Positions 7,643 to 15,248 of a stretch of DNA of 64,000 bases are shown piece after piece. Under the pieces are notes generated by a model. The model ran no database searches, was not told the DNA's origin, and saw only the letters and a program-made list of their open reading frames with translations. Both the position numbers and the translations under genes were made by a program. The first letter of the stretch is position 1. Each line of letters begins with the position of its first letter. This stretch comes from DASYRM01 sp036004405 (GTDB taxonomy: Bacteria > Acidobacteriota > Vicinamibacteria > Vicinamibacterales > UBA2999): contig DASYRM010000038.1 in the NCBI GenBank assembly GCA_036004405.1, positions 19,472 to 83,471 on the forward strand, in the 5' to 3' direction.

Positions 7643-8521
7643 GTGGAGAGCTCCCTCGACATCAATCGTTTTCGTGTTCCGGGCCGCGGCCGGTTTACCC
7701 TGGCCAGCCGCGACCCCGCGGACACGGCACCATACGAATCCAGCGACGGCACGCGCAAGGTACTGGCCAAGCGCGTGCACCAGCTGGTCGAGCTCTCCGA
7801 TCTGCTCTACGCGCAGAGCCGGTGGTCCGTGCTTTTCATCTTTCAGGCGATGGACGGCGCTGGCAAGGACAGCGCCATCAAACACGTGCTGCGCGGGCTC
7901 GACCCCAGAGCCACGCAGGTCTACAGCTTCAAGACGCCGTCACAGGAGGAGCTGAAACACGACTACATGTGGCGGTGCCTGAAGAGCCTGCCCGAACGCG
8001 GGCGCATCGGCATCTTCAACCGTTCGTACTACGAGGAAGTGCTGGTGTCGCGCGTCCACCCGAAGATGATCGAACAGCGGCAGCTCCCCGCCAGCTGCGT
8101 CACGCCGAACATCTGGCGCGAGCGCTTCGAGGACATCCGCAACATCGAGCGCTATCTCACCCGCAACGGCACCGTCATCCGCAAGATCTTCCTCAACGTG
8201 TCGAAGACCGAGCAGCGGCGCCGCTTCCTGATGCGGCTCCACAACCCCGAGAAGCGGTGGAAGTTCTCGCTCAACGACGTCAACGAGCGCCTGCGGTGGA
8301 AGGAATACATGGCCGCGTACGAAGAGGCGATGCAGGCGACCAGCACGGCGGAGGCGCCCTGGTATGTGGTGCCGGCCGACAACAAATGGTTCACGCGCCT
8401 CGCCGTCGCGGCCATCACGATCGAGACGCTCGAGAGCCTGCACCTGAAGGTGCCGGCCCTGTCGCACCACGACACCCGCGCGCTGAACCACGCCCGGCGC
8501 CGCCTGCGCTTCAAGAGATAG
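7643..8521 (+). CDS. Polyphosphate kinase 2 family protein
   Basis: 292 residues from a GTG at 7643, immediately after the PLD-like gene. It is a P-loop kinase of the PPK2 family (polyphosphate:nucleotide phosphotransferase type): Walker A region FQAMDGAGKDSAIKHV (about 67-82), Walker B-like RIGIFNRSYYEEVLVSRVHP (121-140), a lid-region arginine set (QRRRFLMRLHNPEKRWKFS) and the terminal DNKWFTRLAVAAITIETL. Such enzymes transfer phosphate between polyphosphate and nucleoside mono- or diphosphates. Substrate class cannot be fixed without an alignment. It is the last gene of the three-gene unit, followed by a hairpin. Confidence 0.88.
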   Translation: MESSLDINRFRVPGRGRFTLASRDPADTAPYESSDGTRKVLAKRVHQLVELSDLLYAQSRWSVLFIFQAMDGAGKDSAIKHVLRGLDPRATQVYSFKTPSQEELKHDYMWRCLKSLPERGRIGIFNRSYYEEVLVSRVHPKMIEQRQLPASCVTPNIWRERFEDIRNIERYLTRNGTVIRKIFLNVSKTEQRRRFLMRLHNPEKRWKFSLNDVNERLRWKEYMAAYEEAMQATSTAEAPWYVVPADNKWFTRLAVAAITIETLESLHLKVPALSHHDTRALNHARRRLRFKR

Positions 8522-8560
8522 CGGCCCGCTCAAAACGCGGACCGCGCGCAGTATCTGGCA

Positions 8561-8579
8561 AACCGGCTTAACGCCGGTT
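8561..8579. terminator. Hairpin between convergent genes
   Basis: AACCGGC (8561-8567) and GCCGGTT (8573-8579) form a perfect 7-bp stem with a 5-base loop, placed between the convergent PPK2 and receiver-PP2C genes. It could act in both directions. There is no clear U-run. Confidence 0.5.
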
Positions 8580-8590
8580 CGCTATTCAGA

Positions 8591-9757
8591 TCAGTCGAAG
8601 CCGATGGCGACCAGCGTCACGTCGTCCTCGGGCTCGTGACCGTCGGCGAAGCGTTCGAGGTCGTCGACCACGCGTTGAAGCAGCGCCGCCGGGGGCAGGG
8701 TGGCCGCGGCCGACAACGCCGTTGCGAGGCGAGGCAGATCGTACATGCGCCCCTGGCGGTCCACTCGTTCGGTCACGCCGTCGGTGTAGAAGAGCACGCG
8801 GTCGCCCGGCTCGAGCTGACTGGTCGTGGCCGGGATGGCGTCGAGCGGCATCAGCAGCAGCGGCGGCACCGCGTCGACGGCCAGCGGCCGTACCTCTTGC
8901 CCGGCGCGCACGAGGAGCGGGTGCAGATGCCCGGCGCAGGCGACCGTCAGCTCGCGCCGCGCGGCGTCGACGGTGGCGTAGATCGCCGTGGCGAACATCT
9001 CGGTGTCCCACAGATACTCGAAGTGTTCGTTGAGAGTCCGGAGAACGGCCGCCGGATCGGCGTGCACGCCGCGATGGGAATGCAGGGCCGCGCGAATCAT
9101 CGCCATGATGATGGCGGCCGGCGCGCCGTGACCCGACACGTCGGCCACCATGACCCCGAACCGATCGGCGCCAAGCGGGAGCACGTCGTAGTAGTCGCCT
9201 CCGGCATGGCGGCTGGTCTGGTAGCTGGCCGCGAACTGCACCGCGGGGTGCTCGGGGAGCGCTGGCGGCAGGATGAGGCGCTGCATCCGTCCCGCGCTCG
9301 CCAGCTCGCGATTCAGCCGGTCGCGGCTCCGGCGCAGCTCGCGCTCGAGATACTGCCGCGTCAGGTGAGTGGCGACGCGCGCCAGCACCTCCTCGGCCTG
9401 AATCGGTTTGGTGATGTAGTCCACCGCGCCGAGCTGCAGGCCCGACACTTTGTCGGACACGTCCCCGAGCGCCGAGAGGAAGATGACGATCGTGTCCTGC
9501 CCGGCCGGATCGGTCTTGATGGCGCGGCACACTTCGAAGCCGTCGATCTCGGGCATCATCACGTCGAGCAGCACCAGGTCGGGCCGCGCGCGCTGCATGA
9601 TGTCGAGCGCCGTGCGGCCGTCGCGCGCGGCGAGGATGCGATGGCCGGTGCCGTGCAGGGTGCGGACCAGCACCTGCAGGTTCACGGGGCTGTCGTCCAC
9701 GACGAGAATCGTGGCCGCGGGCAGCGTGAGCGCGCCGTCGGCGGTGCGGCTGCTCAT
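8591..9757 (-). CDS. Response regulator with PP2C/SpoIIE phosphatase output (RsbU-like)
   Basis: 388 residues. A CheY-type receiver domain (about 15-135) carries phospho-acceptor Asp65 (LVLLDVMMPE) and Lys117 (YITKP). A coiled-coil linker (135-165) leads to a PPM/SpoIIE serine phosphatase domain (175-385) with ASYQTSRHAGGDYYDV, VADVSGHGAPAAIIMAMIR and LFYTDGVTERVD metal/substrate motifs. These proteins typically dephosphorylate an anti-anti-sigma factor in partner-switching control. The start (ATGA) overlaps the stop of the upstream hybrid kinase, so the two are translationally coupled and the kinase is the likely phosphodonor. No STAS or RsbW gene is in the window. Confidence 0.92.
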   Translation of the reverse strand: MSSRTADGALTLPAATILVVDDSPVNLQVLVRTLHGTGHRILAARDGRTALDIMQRARPDLVLLDVMMPEIDGFEVCRAIKTDPAGQDTIVIFLSALGDVSDKVSGLQLGAVDYITKPIQAEEVLARVATHLTRQYLERELRRSRDRLNRELASAGRMQRLILPPALPEHPAVQFAASYQTSRHAGGDYYDVLPLGADRFGVMVADVSGHGAPAAIIMAMIRAALHSHRGVHADPAAVLRTLNEHFEYLWDTEMFATAIYATVDAARRELTVACAGHLHPLLVRAGQEVRPLAVDAVPPLLLMPLDAIPATTSQLEPGDRVLFYTDGVTERVDRQGRMYDLPRLATALSAAATLPPAALLQRVVDDLERFADGHEPEDDVTLVAIGFD

Positions 9758-12153
9758 CGACCCGAGGATTCGCCGGATCCGATCGTGGCGGCCAGCGCCC
9801 GCAACCCGTCGAAGTCGAACGACTGGACCATGGCGGCAATGTGACGGCCCAGCACGGGGTCGGCGCCCTCCCCGCTCATCAGCTCCTGCGCCAGCGCCTC
9901 GAGGTCCGTCACGGCGCCGAGCTCGACGCCCTCGCGGAGCCGCGCGGCGATATCCAGCCGCGCCGGTGCGTTCATGCTCGCGAACGGCTCGGCCGCGAGG
10001 CTCGAGACGAAATGCACGCCGAGGTGTTTCTGCAGGGCCGCAAAGAGCGCGCCCGCGCGGACCGGCTTGGGGAGATAGTCCACACAGCCGGCGCTCAGCG
10101 CGGCGGTGCGCGTATCGCCAAAGGCGCTGGCGGTGACGGCAATCACCGGGATGTCTGCCGTCTCCGGGTCGGCCTGCAGCCGCCTGGTCGCCTCGAACCC
10201 GTCGAGGTCGGCCATCTTCAGATCCATGAAGATCACGTTCGGGCGGTGCTCATGCGCCAGCGCCACCGCTTCGAGGCCGCCTGCCGCCGTGATCACCCGC
10301 ACGCCCCCGCTCTCGAGCAGCGCCGCCAATATCCGGCGGTTCACGGTACTGTCGTCCGCCACCAGCGCCGCCACGTCCTCGCCGTCGGCCAGGCGCGCGT
10401 CGAGCGGCGGCGCCGCCAGATCCGCATCGGTCGCGCCGTTGTCCGACACGCCCGCGGGCACGAGCGGCAGGTCGAAGTAGAACCGGCTGCCCAGGCCCGG
10501 CTGGCTCTGGACGCGCAGTTCGCCGCCCATCTTGGCGATGAGGTGCTGACTGATGGTGAGCCCGAGCCCGGTGCCGCCGGCGGCGGCGCCCGACCTGGTT
10601 TGCGTGAAGGCCTCGAAGATGGCGAGAAGGTCGCCTGACTCGATGCCGACGCCGGTGTCGCTCACCTCGAACAGCAGCCGGTCGTCCCCCGCCTTGGCGA
10701 TCGACAGGTGCACTTCGCCCTGCGCGGTGAACTTGACGGCGTTGTTCAGCAGGTTCAGGAGGACCTGGCGCAGATGGCGTCCGTCGAGCACGACGCGCCG
10801 CGGCGTGTCCGGCGCGATCGCCATGCCGAGCAGCAGCCCCTTGCGGCGCGCGGCCTCCGCCACCAGGTACTTGAGATCGATGGCCATTTGGGCGAGGTCG
10901 GTGGTGGCGGCCTCGATGTCGAGCCGCCCCGCCTCGATCCGCGACAGGTCGAGCACGTCGTTGATGAGATCGAGCAGGTGCGCGCCGCCCTTGGCAATCG
11001 CCTCGAGCGCCTCGCGCTGCGAGGCGTTGAGCGAGCGGTCGCGCTGCAGCAGCTGCGCGTAGCCGAGCACGCCGTTGAGCGGCGTGCGCAGTTCGTGGCT
11101 CATGTTGGCGAGAAACTCGCTCTTGGCGCGGGTGGCGGCCTCGGCCGACTCCTTGGCGAGGCGCAGCTGATCGTCGCGCTCGCGCCGGTCGGAGATGTCG
11201 CGAAGGAAGGCGCCGAAGAAGTAGCCGCCCTCGACGCGCATCGGCGAGGTGATGGTGATTTCGACCGGGAACTCCCTGCCCGCCTTGTGCAGCGCCACCA
11301 GCTCCAGCCGCTGGTTGACCACCGGGGCCTCGCCAGTCTGGTGAAAGCGCTGGAGACCCTTCACGTGCGCCTCGCGGAACGCGGCTGGAATCAGCGTGGT
11401 GACCAGGCTCCGGCCGAGGGCCTCGTCGCGGGTCCAGCCGAACGTCCGCTCGGCCTGCGTGTTCCACGCGATGATCGCTCCCGAGGAGTCGATGCCGATG
11501 AACGCATCGGGCGCCGTGTCGACCAGCATACGGGCACGGGACTCGCTGTCGGCCAGGCGGGCGACGGCCGCGCGGCGCTCCTCGTCGGCGAGCCCCGCCA
11601 CCATCAGGTGGGCGATCGCGATGGCGAAATGCTGCTCGTCGGACGTCCAGGCGCGCGGGCTCTTCTGTTCGGCGCAGAACACGCCTACCGTCACGCCGTT
11701 CTGGCGTAGCGGCACGTCGAGCATCGAGTAGATGCCGATCGGCACGAGGTAGGTGGCCTCGAACTCGCGGGTGCGGAGATCGGAGCGGGCGTCGCTGGCA
11801 TCGATCACGCGCTCGGTATCCAGCGCCTCGAAATACCGCGGCGCGCCCGCGCGTGACAGCGCCAGCCCGGAGCTATGGCGATCGAGGGCCCGTTCGTACA
11901 GATTGGCACACACGATCCAATCGCGGCCGCGCTCGAACCGCCACATGCTGACCCGATCGGCGCCGAGCGTGTGGGCGGTCACCGACAGGATGCCGCGAAT
12001 GCGCTCGCGGAACGAGTCGGGTGAATCGGCATAGCGGGCCATGAGCTGGGTGAGCGCCGCGCTCTGGACGGCCAGCCGCTGTTCGCTCGCAGCGAGGGCC
12101 CGTTCGGCCGCAGCGTGTCGTGGGGTCGGGTCTGGCGGGTTGGCGGTAGACAT
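9754..12153 (-). CDS. Hybrid sensor histidine kinase (GAF-PAS-HisKA-HATPase-REC)
   Basis: 799 residues from the ATG at 12153; the frame stays open further upstream over the divergent gene, but that part is a shadow. Order: GAF domain (about 45-190), PAS/PAC (205-325), short coiled coil, HisKA with phosphorylated His353 (MSHELRTPLNG), HATPase with NAVKFTAQGE, DTGVGI and GGTGLGLTIS (455-565), receiver with Asp644 (FMDLKM) and Lys696, then a roughly 65-residue helical tail resembling a degenerate HPt region (LEALAQEL...IAAMVQSFDFDGL) without an obvious phospho-His. No transmembrane segment, so it is a cytoplasmic sensor. It is coupled by ATGA to the receiver-PP2C gene and forms a two-gene signalling operon. 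Confidence 0.93.
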   Translation of the reverse strand: MSTANPPDPTPRHAAAERALAASEQRLAVQSAALTQLMARYADSPDSFRERIRGILSVTAHTLGADRVSMWRFERGRDWIVCANLYERALDRHSSGLALSRAGAPRYFEALDTERVIDASDARSDLRTREFEATYLVPIGIYSMLDVPLRQNGVTVGVFCAEQKSPRAWTSDEQHFAIAIAHLMVAGLADEERRAAVARLADSESRARMLVDTAPDAFIGIDSSGAIIAWNTQAERTFGWTRDEALGRSLVTTLIPAAFREAHVKGLQRFHQTGEAPVVNQRLELVALHKAGREFPVEITITSPMRVEGGYFFGAFLRDISDRRERDDQLRLAKESAEAATRAKSEFLANMSHELRTPLNGVLGYAQLLQRDRSLNASQREALEAIAKGGAHLLDLINDVLDLSRIEAGRLDIEAATTDLAQMAIDLKYLVAEAARRKGLLLGMAIAPDTPRRVVLDGRHLRQVLLNLLNNAVKFTAQGEVHLSIAKAGDDRLLFEVSDTGVGIESGDLLAIFEAFTQTRSGAAAGGTGLGLTISQHLIAKMGGELRVQSQPGLGSRFYFDLPLVPAGVSDNGATDADLAAPPLDARLADGEDVAALVADDSTVNRRILAALLESGGVRVITAAGGLEAVALAHEHRPNVIFMDLKMADLDGFEATRRLQADPETADIPVIAVTASAFGDTRTAALSAGCVDYLPKPVRAGALFAALQKHLGVHFVSSLAAEPFASMNAPARLDIAARLREGVELGAVTDLEALAQELMSGEGADPVLGRHIAAMVQSFDFDGLRALAATIGSGESSGR

Positions 12154-12228
12154 GGGAAACGCCCGGCTGCGCGGGAAGAACCTTGAGAGTGTGCCCGACG
12201 GCCACGCCGGCGTGCAAGGGTAGTAAGG

Positions 12229-12257
12229 TTGACACCCCTCGGGCCGGGGCCTACGAT
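12229..12257 (+). promoter_or_regulatory. Sigma-70 promoter giving a probable leaderless mRNA
   Basis: A perfect -35 TTGACA (12229-12234), a 17-bp spacer and TACGAT (12252-12257) stand directly before the gene starting at 12265. Only seven bases separate the -10 from the ATG, so transcription would begin at or next to the start codon, and no ribosome site is present. The promoter drives the small secreted protein and probably the copper monooxygenase behind it. Confidence 0.6.
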
Positions 12258-12264
12258 TCGAGCG

Positions 12265-12765
12265 ATGTTGAAGATCGACGCGTGCCTGGCGTGCCTGGCC
12301 TTGACGGCGCTGTCCGGGACGGCGCATGCGCAGGCACAAACGCCGGCGCCCGCGGCGCCGCAGCGGCCGGCGCTCCCGCCGCCCGCGCCGAAGACCGGCA
12401 ACCCCACGCCGGGTACGCCGCAACCGGATCCGCCCGTCCTGGCCGATCGCATCACCGTGAGCGGCTGCCTCACGCACGCGCCCGGTGCCGGCGCCGCGCC
12501 GGCCTCGGCGCCGACGACGCCGGCCAGCAACCGCTTCATCCTGAGCGGCGCGAAAAAAGACGGGGTCGTGCCTCCCGAGACGGGCACGTCGAGCGTCGCC
12601 GCGGCGGCGGCCGCCTCCACCTACCGGCTCGAAGCGCTCGACAGCCAGTTGTCGCCGTTCGTCAACGCGCGCATCGAGGTGTCGGGCGAGGTGAAGGGAT
12701 CGGCGGAGGGCCCGCCGCTGCTGCTCGTGGAGTTCGTCCGGAAGGTTGCCGCGAAGTGTCAATGA
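12265..12765 (+). CDS. Small secreted Gly-Cys-motif protein
   Basis: 166 residues. A signal peptide (MLKIDACLACLALTALSGTAHA) and a proline-rich linker (about 25-55) precede a compact beta-rich domain beginning ITVSGCLTHAP and ending near EVSGEVKG...FVRKVAAKCQ. The first and last cysteines could form a disulfide. Two other proteins in the window share this plan (14164-14574 and 17600-18037), so this is a locally expanded family of unknown function. The start follows a strong promoter by only seven bases. The stop overlaps the first ATG of the copper monooxygenase frame, suggesting co-transcription. Confidence 0.7.
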   Translation: MLKIDACLACLALTALSGTAHAQAQTPAPAAPQRPALPPPAPKTGNPTPGTPQPDPPVLADRITVSGCLTHAPGAGAAPASAPTTPASNRFILSGAKKDGVVPPETGTSSVAAAAAASTYRLEALDSQLSPFVNARIEVSGEVKGSAEGPPLLLVEFVRKVAAKCQ

Positions 12766-12785
12766 GCGAACAAGGAGTGTCGCAG

Positions 12786-14174
12786 ATGGTTCGATATGCC
12801 TCGGGAGCCCTGATTCTCGCGCTGGCCCTCGCGGCCGCGTCGGGCACCACCATCACGGCCGCCGACCCCGCACCCACGTTCACAAAGGACGTGCTGCCGA
12901 TCCTTCAGAAGAATTGCCAGTCGTGCCACCGTCCGGGACAGATTGGCCCGTTCTCGCTCCTCACCTACGAGTCCACGCGGCCGTGGGCGCGCAGCATCAA
13001 GGCCAAGGTGGCGTCGCGCCAGATGCCGCCGTGGTTTGCCGATCCCGCGCACGGCGCCTGGGCCAACGACCGGTCGTTGTCGCAGACGCAGATCGACACC
13101 ATCGCGAAGTGGGTGGATGCCGGCGCCCCGCAGGGCGACGCCAAGGATGCGCCGCCGCCGATCGACTGGGCGCCCGACGGCTGGCAGATCAAGCCAGACC
13201 TCATCGTGCGCGGCCCCGAGTTCAGGGTGCCGGCCCGGCCCGAGAAGAACGTCATCGAGTGGACGACGATCAACATCCCCAGCGGCTTCACCAAGGACAC
13301 CTGGATCACGTCGGTGGAGGTGAAGCCGAGCGAGCTCGCCGTCACGCACCACATCTGCATCTCGTTCACGCCGCACCGGCCCAACCGCCCGTACTACGTG
13401 ATGAACTACAGCGAGTCGCCGCGCGACGAGGACGGCGTGGCCACGGATCGCAGCGCTGGCGTGGCCGGGGCTCCCCCGCCGCCGCCGCCCGGGCAGAACA
13501 ATCCGGGCACCGCGGCCAACGGCGGCTTCTGGTGCTATGTGCCCGGCGGCGTGGCCGACGACTACCGTCCGTACGGCGCCGGCAAGCTCGTGCCGGCCAA
13601 CATGGACATCCAGGTGCAGCTGCACTACACGCCCACCGGCAAGGAGGTCGTCGATCGACCGCTCTTCGGCTTCACGGTATCGGAGGAACCGCCGGCGCGG
13701 CAGTGGCTCGCCACGCAGGTGTCTGGCGCCGGCGCGAATTTCGCGATTCCGCCGAACGACCCGAACTGGGCAGCGCCGCCGGCGCAGGTGGAATTCCTTG
13801 CCGACGTCGAGCTGGTGCAGATGATGCCGCACATGCACCTGCGCGGGAAGGACATGACGTATCACGTCATCTTCCCCGACGGGCGCGATCAGGTCGTGCT
13901 CAGCGTGCCGAAGTACGACTTCAACTGGCAGATCGCCTATCAGGCGGCGCAACCGATCAAGATCCCGAAGGGGTCGCGGCTGCGGGTCGAAGCGCACTAC
14001 AACAACTCGTCCTCCAACAAGTTCAACCCCGATCCGACCCGGACCGTGTATCCGGGGCGCATGACCTGGGAGGAGATGTTCAACCCGTTCTTCGGCGTGA
14101 TCGTCGAGAAGGGGACCGACCCGACCAAGGTCATGAAACTGCTGTTCGGTACCGTCGCGGGTGATGGAGCTTAA
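12786..14174 (+). CDS. Cytochrome c fused to a PHM-like copper monooxygenase
   Basis: 462 residues from the ATG at 12786, chosen because AAGGAG lies eight bases upstream and a signal peptide (MVRYASGALILALALAAASG) follows. An N-terminal heme site C44-x2-C47-H48 (NCQSCH) begins a cytochrome c-like domain (about 30-115). The C-terminal part resembles copper type II ascorbate-dependent monooxygenases of the peptidylglycine alpha-hydroxylating type: His188-His189 (VTHHI) and His280 (QVQLHY) match the CuH ligands, and His349-x-His351 (MPHMHLRGKD) with Met431 (MTWEEMF) match the CuM ligands. Known PHM enzymes hydroxylate unactivated carbons; here the heme domain may deliver the electrons. A proline run sits at 230-235. 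The substrate is unknown. Confidence 0.85.
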   Translation: MVRYASGALILALALAAASGTTITAADPAPTFTKDVLPILQKNCQSCHRPGQIGPFSLLTYESTRPWARSIKAKVASRQMPPWFADPAHGAWANDRSLSQTQIDTIAKWVDAGAPQGDAKDAPPPIDWAPDGWQIKPDLIVRGPEFRVPARPEKNVIEWTTINIPSGFTKDTWITSVEVKPSELAVTHHICISFTPHRPNRPYYVMNYSESPRDEDGVATDRSAGVAGAPPPPPPGQNNPGTAANGGFWCYVPGGVADDYRPYGAGKLVPANMDIQVQLHYTPTGKEVVDRPLFGFTVSEEPPARQWLATQVSGAGANFAIPPNDPNWAAPPAQVEFLADVELVQMMPHMHLRGKDMTYHVIFPDGRDQVVLSVPKYDFNWQIAYQAAQPIKIPKGSRLRVEAHYNNSSSNKFNPDPTRTVYPGRMTWEEMFNPFFGVIVEKGTDPTKVMKLLFGTVAGDGA

Positions 14175-14574
14175 GACCGGACTGCGGGTACGTAGAGGCG
14201 GACCTTCAGGTCTGCCTGTCGTGACGCTTCTCCTCCTTCTGTGCGTGGGCCCGGGTCTTCAGACCCGGGCGACGGCGCAAAGCGCCCGCGAGGTGACGAT
14301 CAGCGGCTGCCTGTTGAGCAACGGCTACGCGGGCTTTCAGGTGGAAGAAGCCGTGCTCGACGCGATCGACGGCAAGCCCGCCGACGACAAGACAAAGGCC
14401 GCGGCACCCGCCAAGTGGATTCTCGACGGCGGCGGCAACCTGCGCCGCCGTGTCGGTGAGAAGGTGCAGGTTATTGGCAAATCCGAATGGCGCGCCGACG
14501 CCAAGGACGAAGCGCCCGGCACGCCCCACCTCGAGGTGACGTCGGTCACCACGCTCGCCGCCAAATGTACGTAG
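14164..14574 (+). CDS. Small secreted Gly-Cys-motif protein with repeat-built signal region
   Basis: 136 residues from the ATG at 14164, overlapping the stop of the previous gene; GTG at 14161 is an alternative. Two palindromic repeats (14191-14219 and 14249-14270) lie inside the first 40 codons and encode RRGGPSGLPV and GPGLQTRAT, flanking the hydrophobic signal helix VTLLLLLCV. The mature domain starts VTISGCLLSNGYAGF and ends LAAKCT, matching the neighbours at 12265 and 17600 in this window. The stop codon TAG is the first triplet of a third palindrome (14570-14597). The function is unknown; the first 40 residues may be a secondary acquisition. Confidence 0.65.
   Translation: MELKTGLRVRRGGPSGLPVVTLLLLLCVGPGLQTRATAQSAREVTISGCLLSNGYAGFQVEEAVLDAIDGKPADDKTKAAAPAKWILDGGGNLRRRVGEKVQVIGKSEWRADAKDEAPGTPHLEVTSVTTLAAKCT
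14191..14219 (+). repeat. Palindromic repeat inside a signal-peptide coding region
   Basis: AGGCGGACCT (14196-14205) pairs with AGGTCTGCCT (14208-14217), one G-T wobble, centred on TC. It carries the GTAG left flank of the family. It encodes RRGGPSGLP in the frame of the gene at 14164. Confidence 0.8.
14249..14270 (+). repeat. Palindromic repeat, perfect 10-bp arms
   Basis: GCCCGGGTCT and AGACCCGGGC flank a TC centre. The arm sequence differs from the neighbour at 14191 but the arm length and centre are the same, so pairing is kept while sequence changes. It is coding in frame (GPGLQTRA). Confidence 0.75.
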
Positions 14575-14597
14575 GGGCCGCCTTCAGGCGGCCCGTC
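14570..14597 (+). repeat. Palindromic repeat supplying a stop codon
   Basis: The core GGCCGCCTTCAGGCGGCC is preceded by CGTAGGG, in which TAG (14572-14574) is the stop codon of the gene at 14164. It lies between convergent genes and may also end transcription. Confidence 0.85.
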
Positions 14598-14598
14598 A

Positions 14599-15156
14599 TT
14601 ACCAGGCCGGATTGCGGTCGCCTTTGTACTGCCAGCGGGCGCTGCCCTCGTTGAAGATCTTCCGCTTGGTGAAGAACCACTGCCCGTTCACCTTCACCAG
14701 CTCGTCCTCGTAGTGGCCGAAGCCGCCGATGGTGTTGGCGCGGGTCGCATTGTCGTTGCCGACATGGAACCACGAGGAGCGGCCGACGGCCTTGTTGCCC
14801 TCGACCTTGATGACGATGTTCGTGATCTGGTGGCGCCCCGCCGACGGCCGCAGGGCCTCGCCGTTGGGCCCCTTGGTCACACGGTTGTTCGGCATGCCGC
14901 CTATCACTTTGATGATTGCCTCGCGCCCCTTCACGTCGCCCTCGCCGTAGTCGAGGATGCCGTCCGGGGTGAACGTCGAGGCGTAGAGCTGCGGATCGTG
15001 GAAGTCGAGCGCGAAGAGATACCGCGCCTGCAGATCCTCGATCTGGGCGCGGTCCTCTCCGTAGTTCGAGCTGGCGGCGGACGATACATTCGACAGGAGC
15101 GATCCCGCTGCGAGACCGGCCAGGCCGAACACCAGTGCAATCGTCGTCTTCTGCAT
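14599..15156 (-). CDS. Secreted SnoaL/NTF2-like protein
   Basis: 185 residues from 15156 (AGGAG seven bases upstream; ATG at 15159 is an alternative). A signal peptide (MQKTTIALVFGLAGLAAGSLLSNVSSA) precedes an NTF2-like cone fold: YGEDRAQIEDLQARYLFALDFHDPQLYASTFTPDGILDYG, HQITNIVIKVEGNKAVGRSSWFHV and a closing GFGHYEDELVKVNGQWFFTKRKIFNE. SnoaL-like domains serve as ketosteroid-isomerase-type catalysts or ligand-binding pockets. The gene ends two bases from a palindromic repeat and is read away from an interrupted repeat copy at its 5' side. The role is unknown. Confidence 0.8.
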   Translation of the reverse strand: MQKTTIALVFGLAGLAAGSLLSNVSSAASSNYGEDRAQIEDLQARYLFALDFHDPQLYASTFTPDGILDYGEGDVKGREAIIKVIGGMPNNRVTKGPNGEALRPSAGRHQITNIVIKVEGNKAVGRSSWFHVGNDNATRANTIGGFGHYEDELVKVNGQWFFTKRKIFNEGSARWQYKGDRNPAW

Positions 15157-15180
15157 CATCCGTCTCCTGAGTGGCGTCAA

Positions 15181-15238
15181 CGGGCCGCCTGACGTGTCCA
15201 CCGTAGCCTTGGCGAAGGTGGAAGGCGGCCCCTACGTA
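15181..15238 (-). repeat. Interrupted palindromic repeat
   Basis: The two halves of the family consensus, CGGGCCGCCTGA (15181-15192) and AAGGCGGCCCCTACGTAC (15222-15239), are separated by about 30 bp. The insert itself can pair (TCCACC with GGTGGA), making an extended two-part hairpin between the SnoaL-like and dienelactone hydrolase genes. Confidence 0.6.
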
Positions 15239-15248
15239 CCCCGACGAA

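Noticed and set aside
8561..8579. Treating the hairpins at 8561, 5794 and 56346 as strong intrinsic terminators
   Set aside because: None has a following U-run, so they are listed as hairpins at gene ends with moderate confidence.
9754..12762. N-terminal extension of the hybrid kinase to 1002 residues
   Set aside because: The extra 203 residues run antisense through the divergent small secreted protein gene and its promoter. The ATG at 12153 begins a normal kinase.
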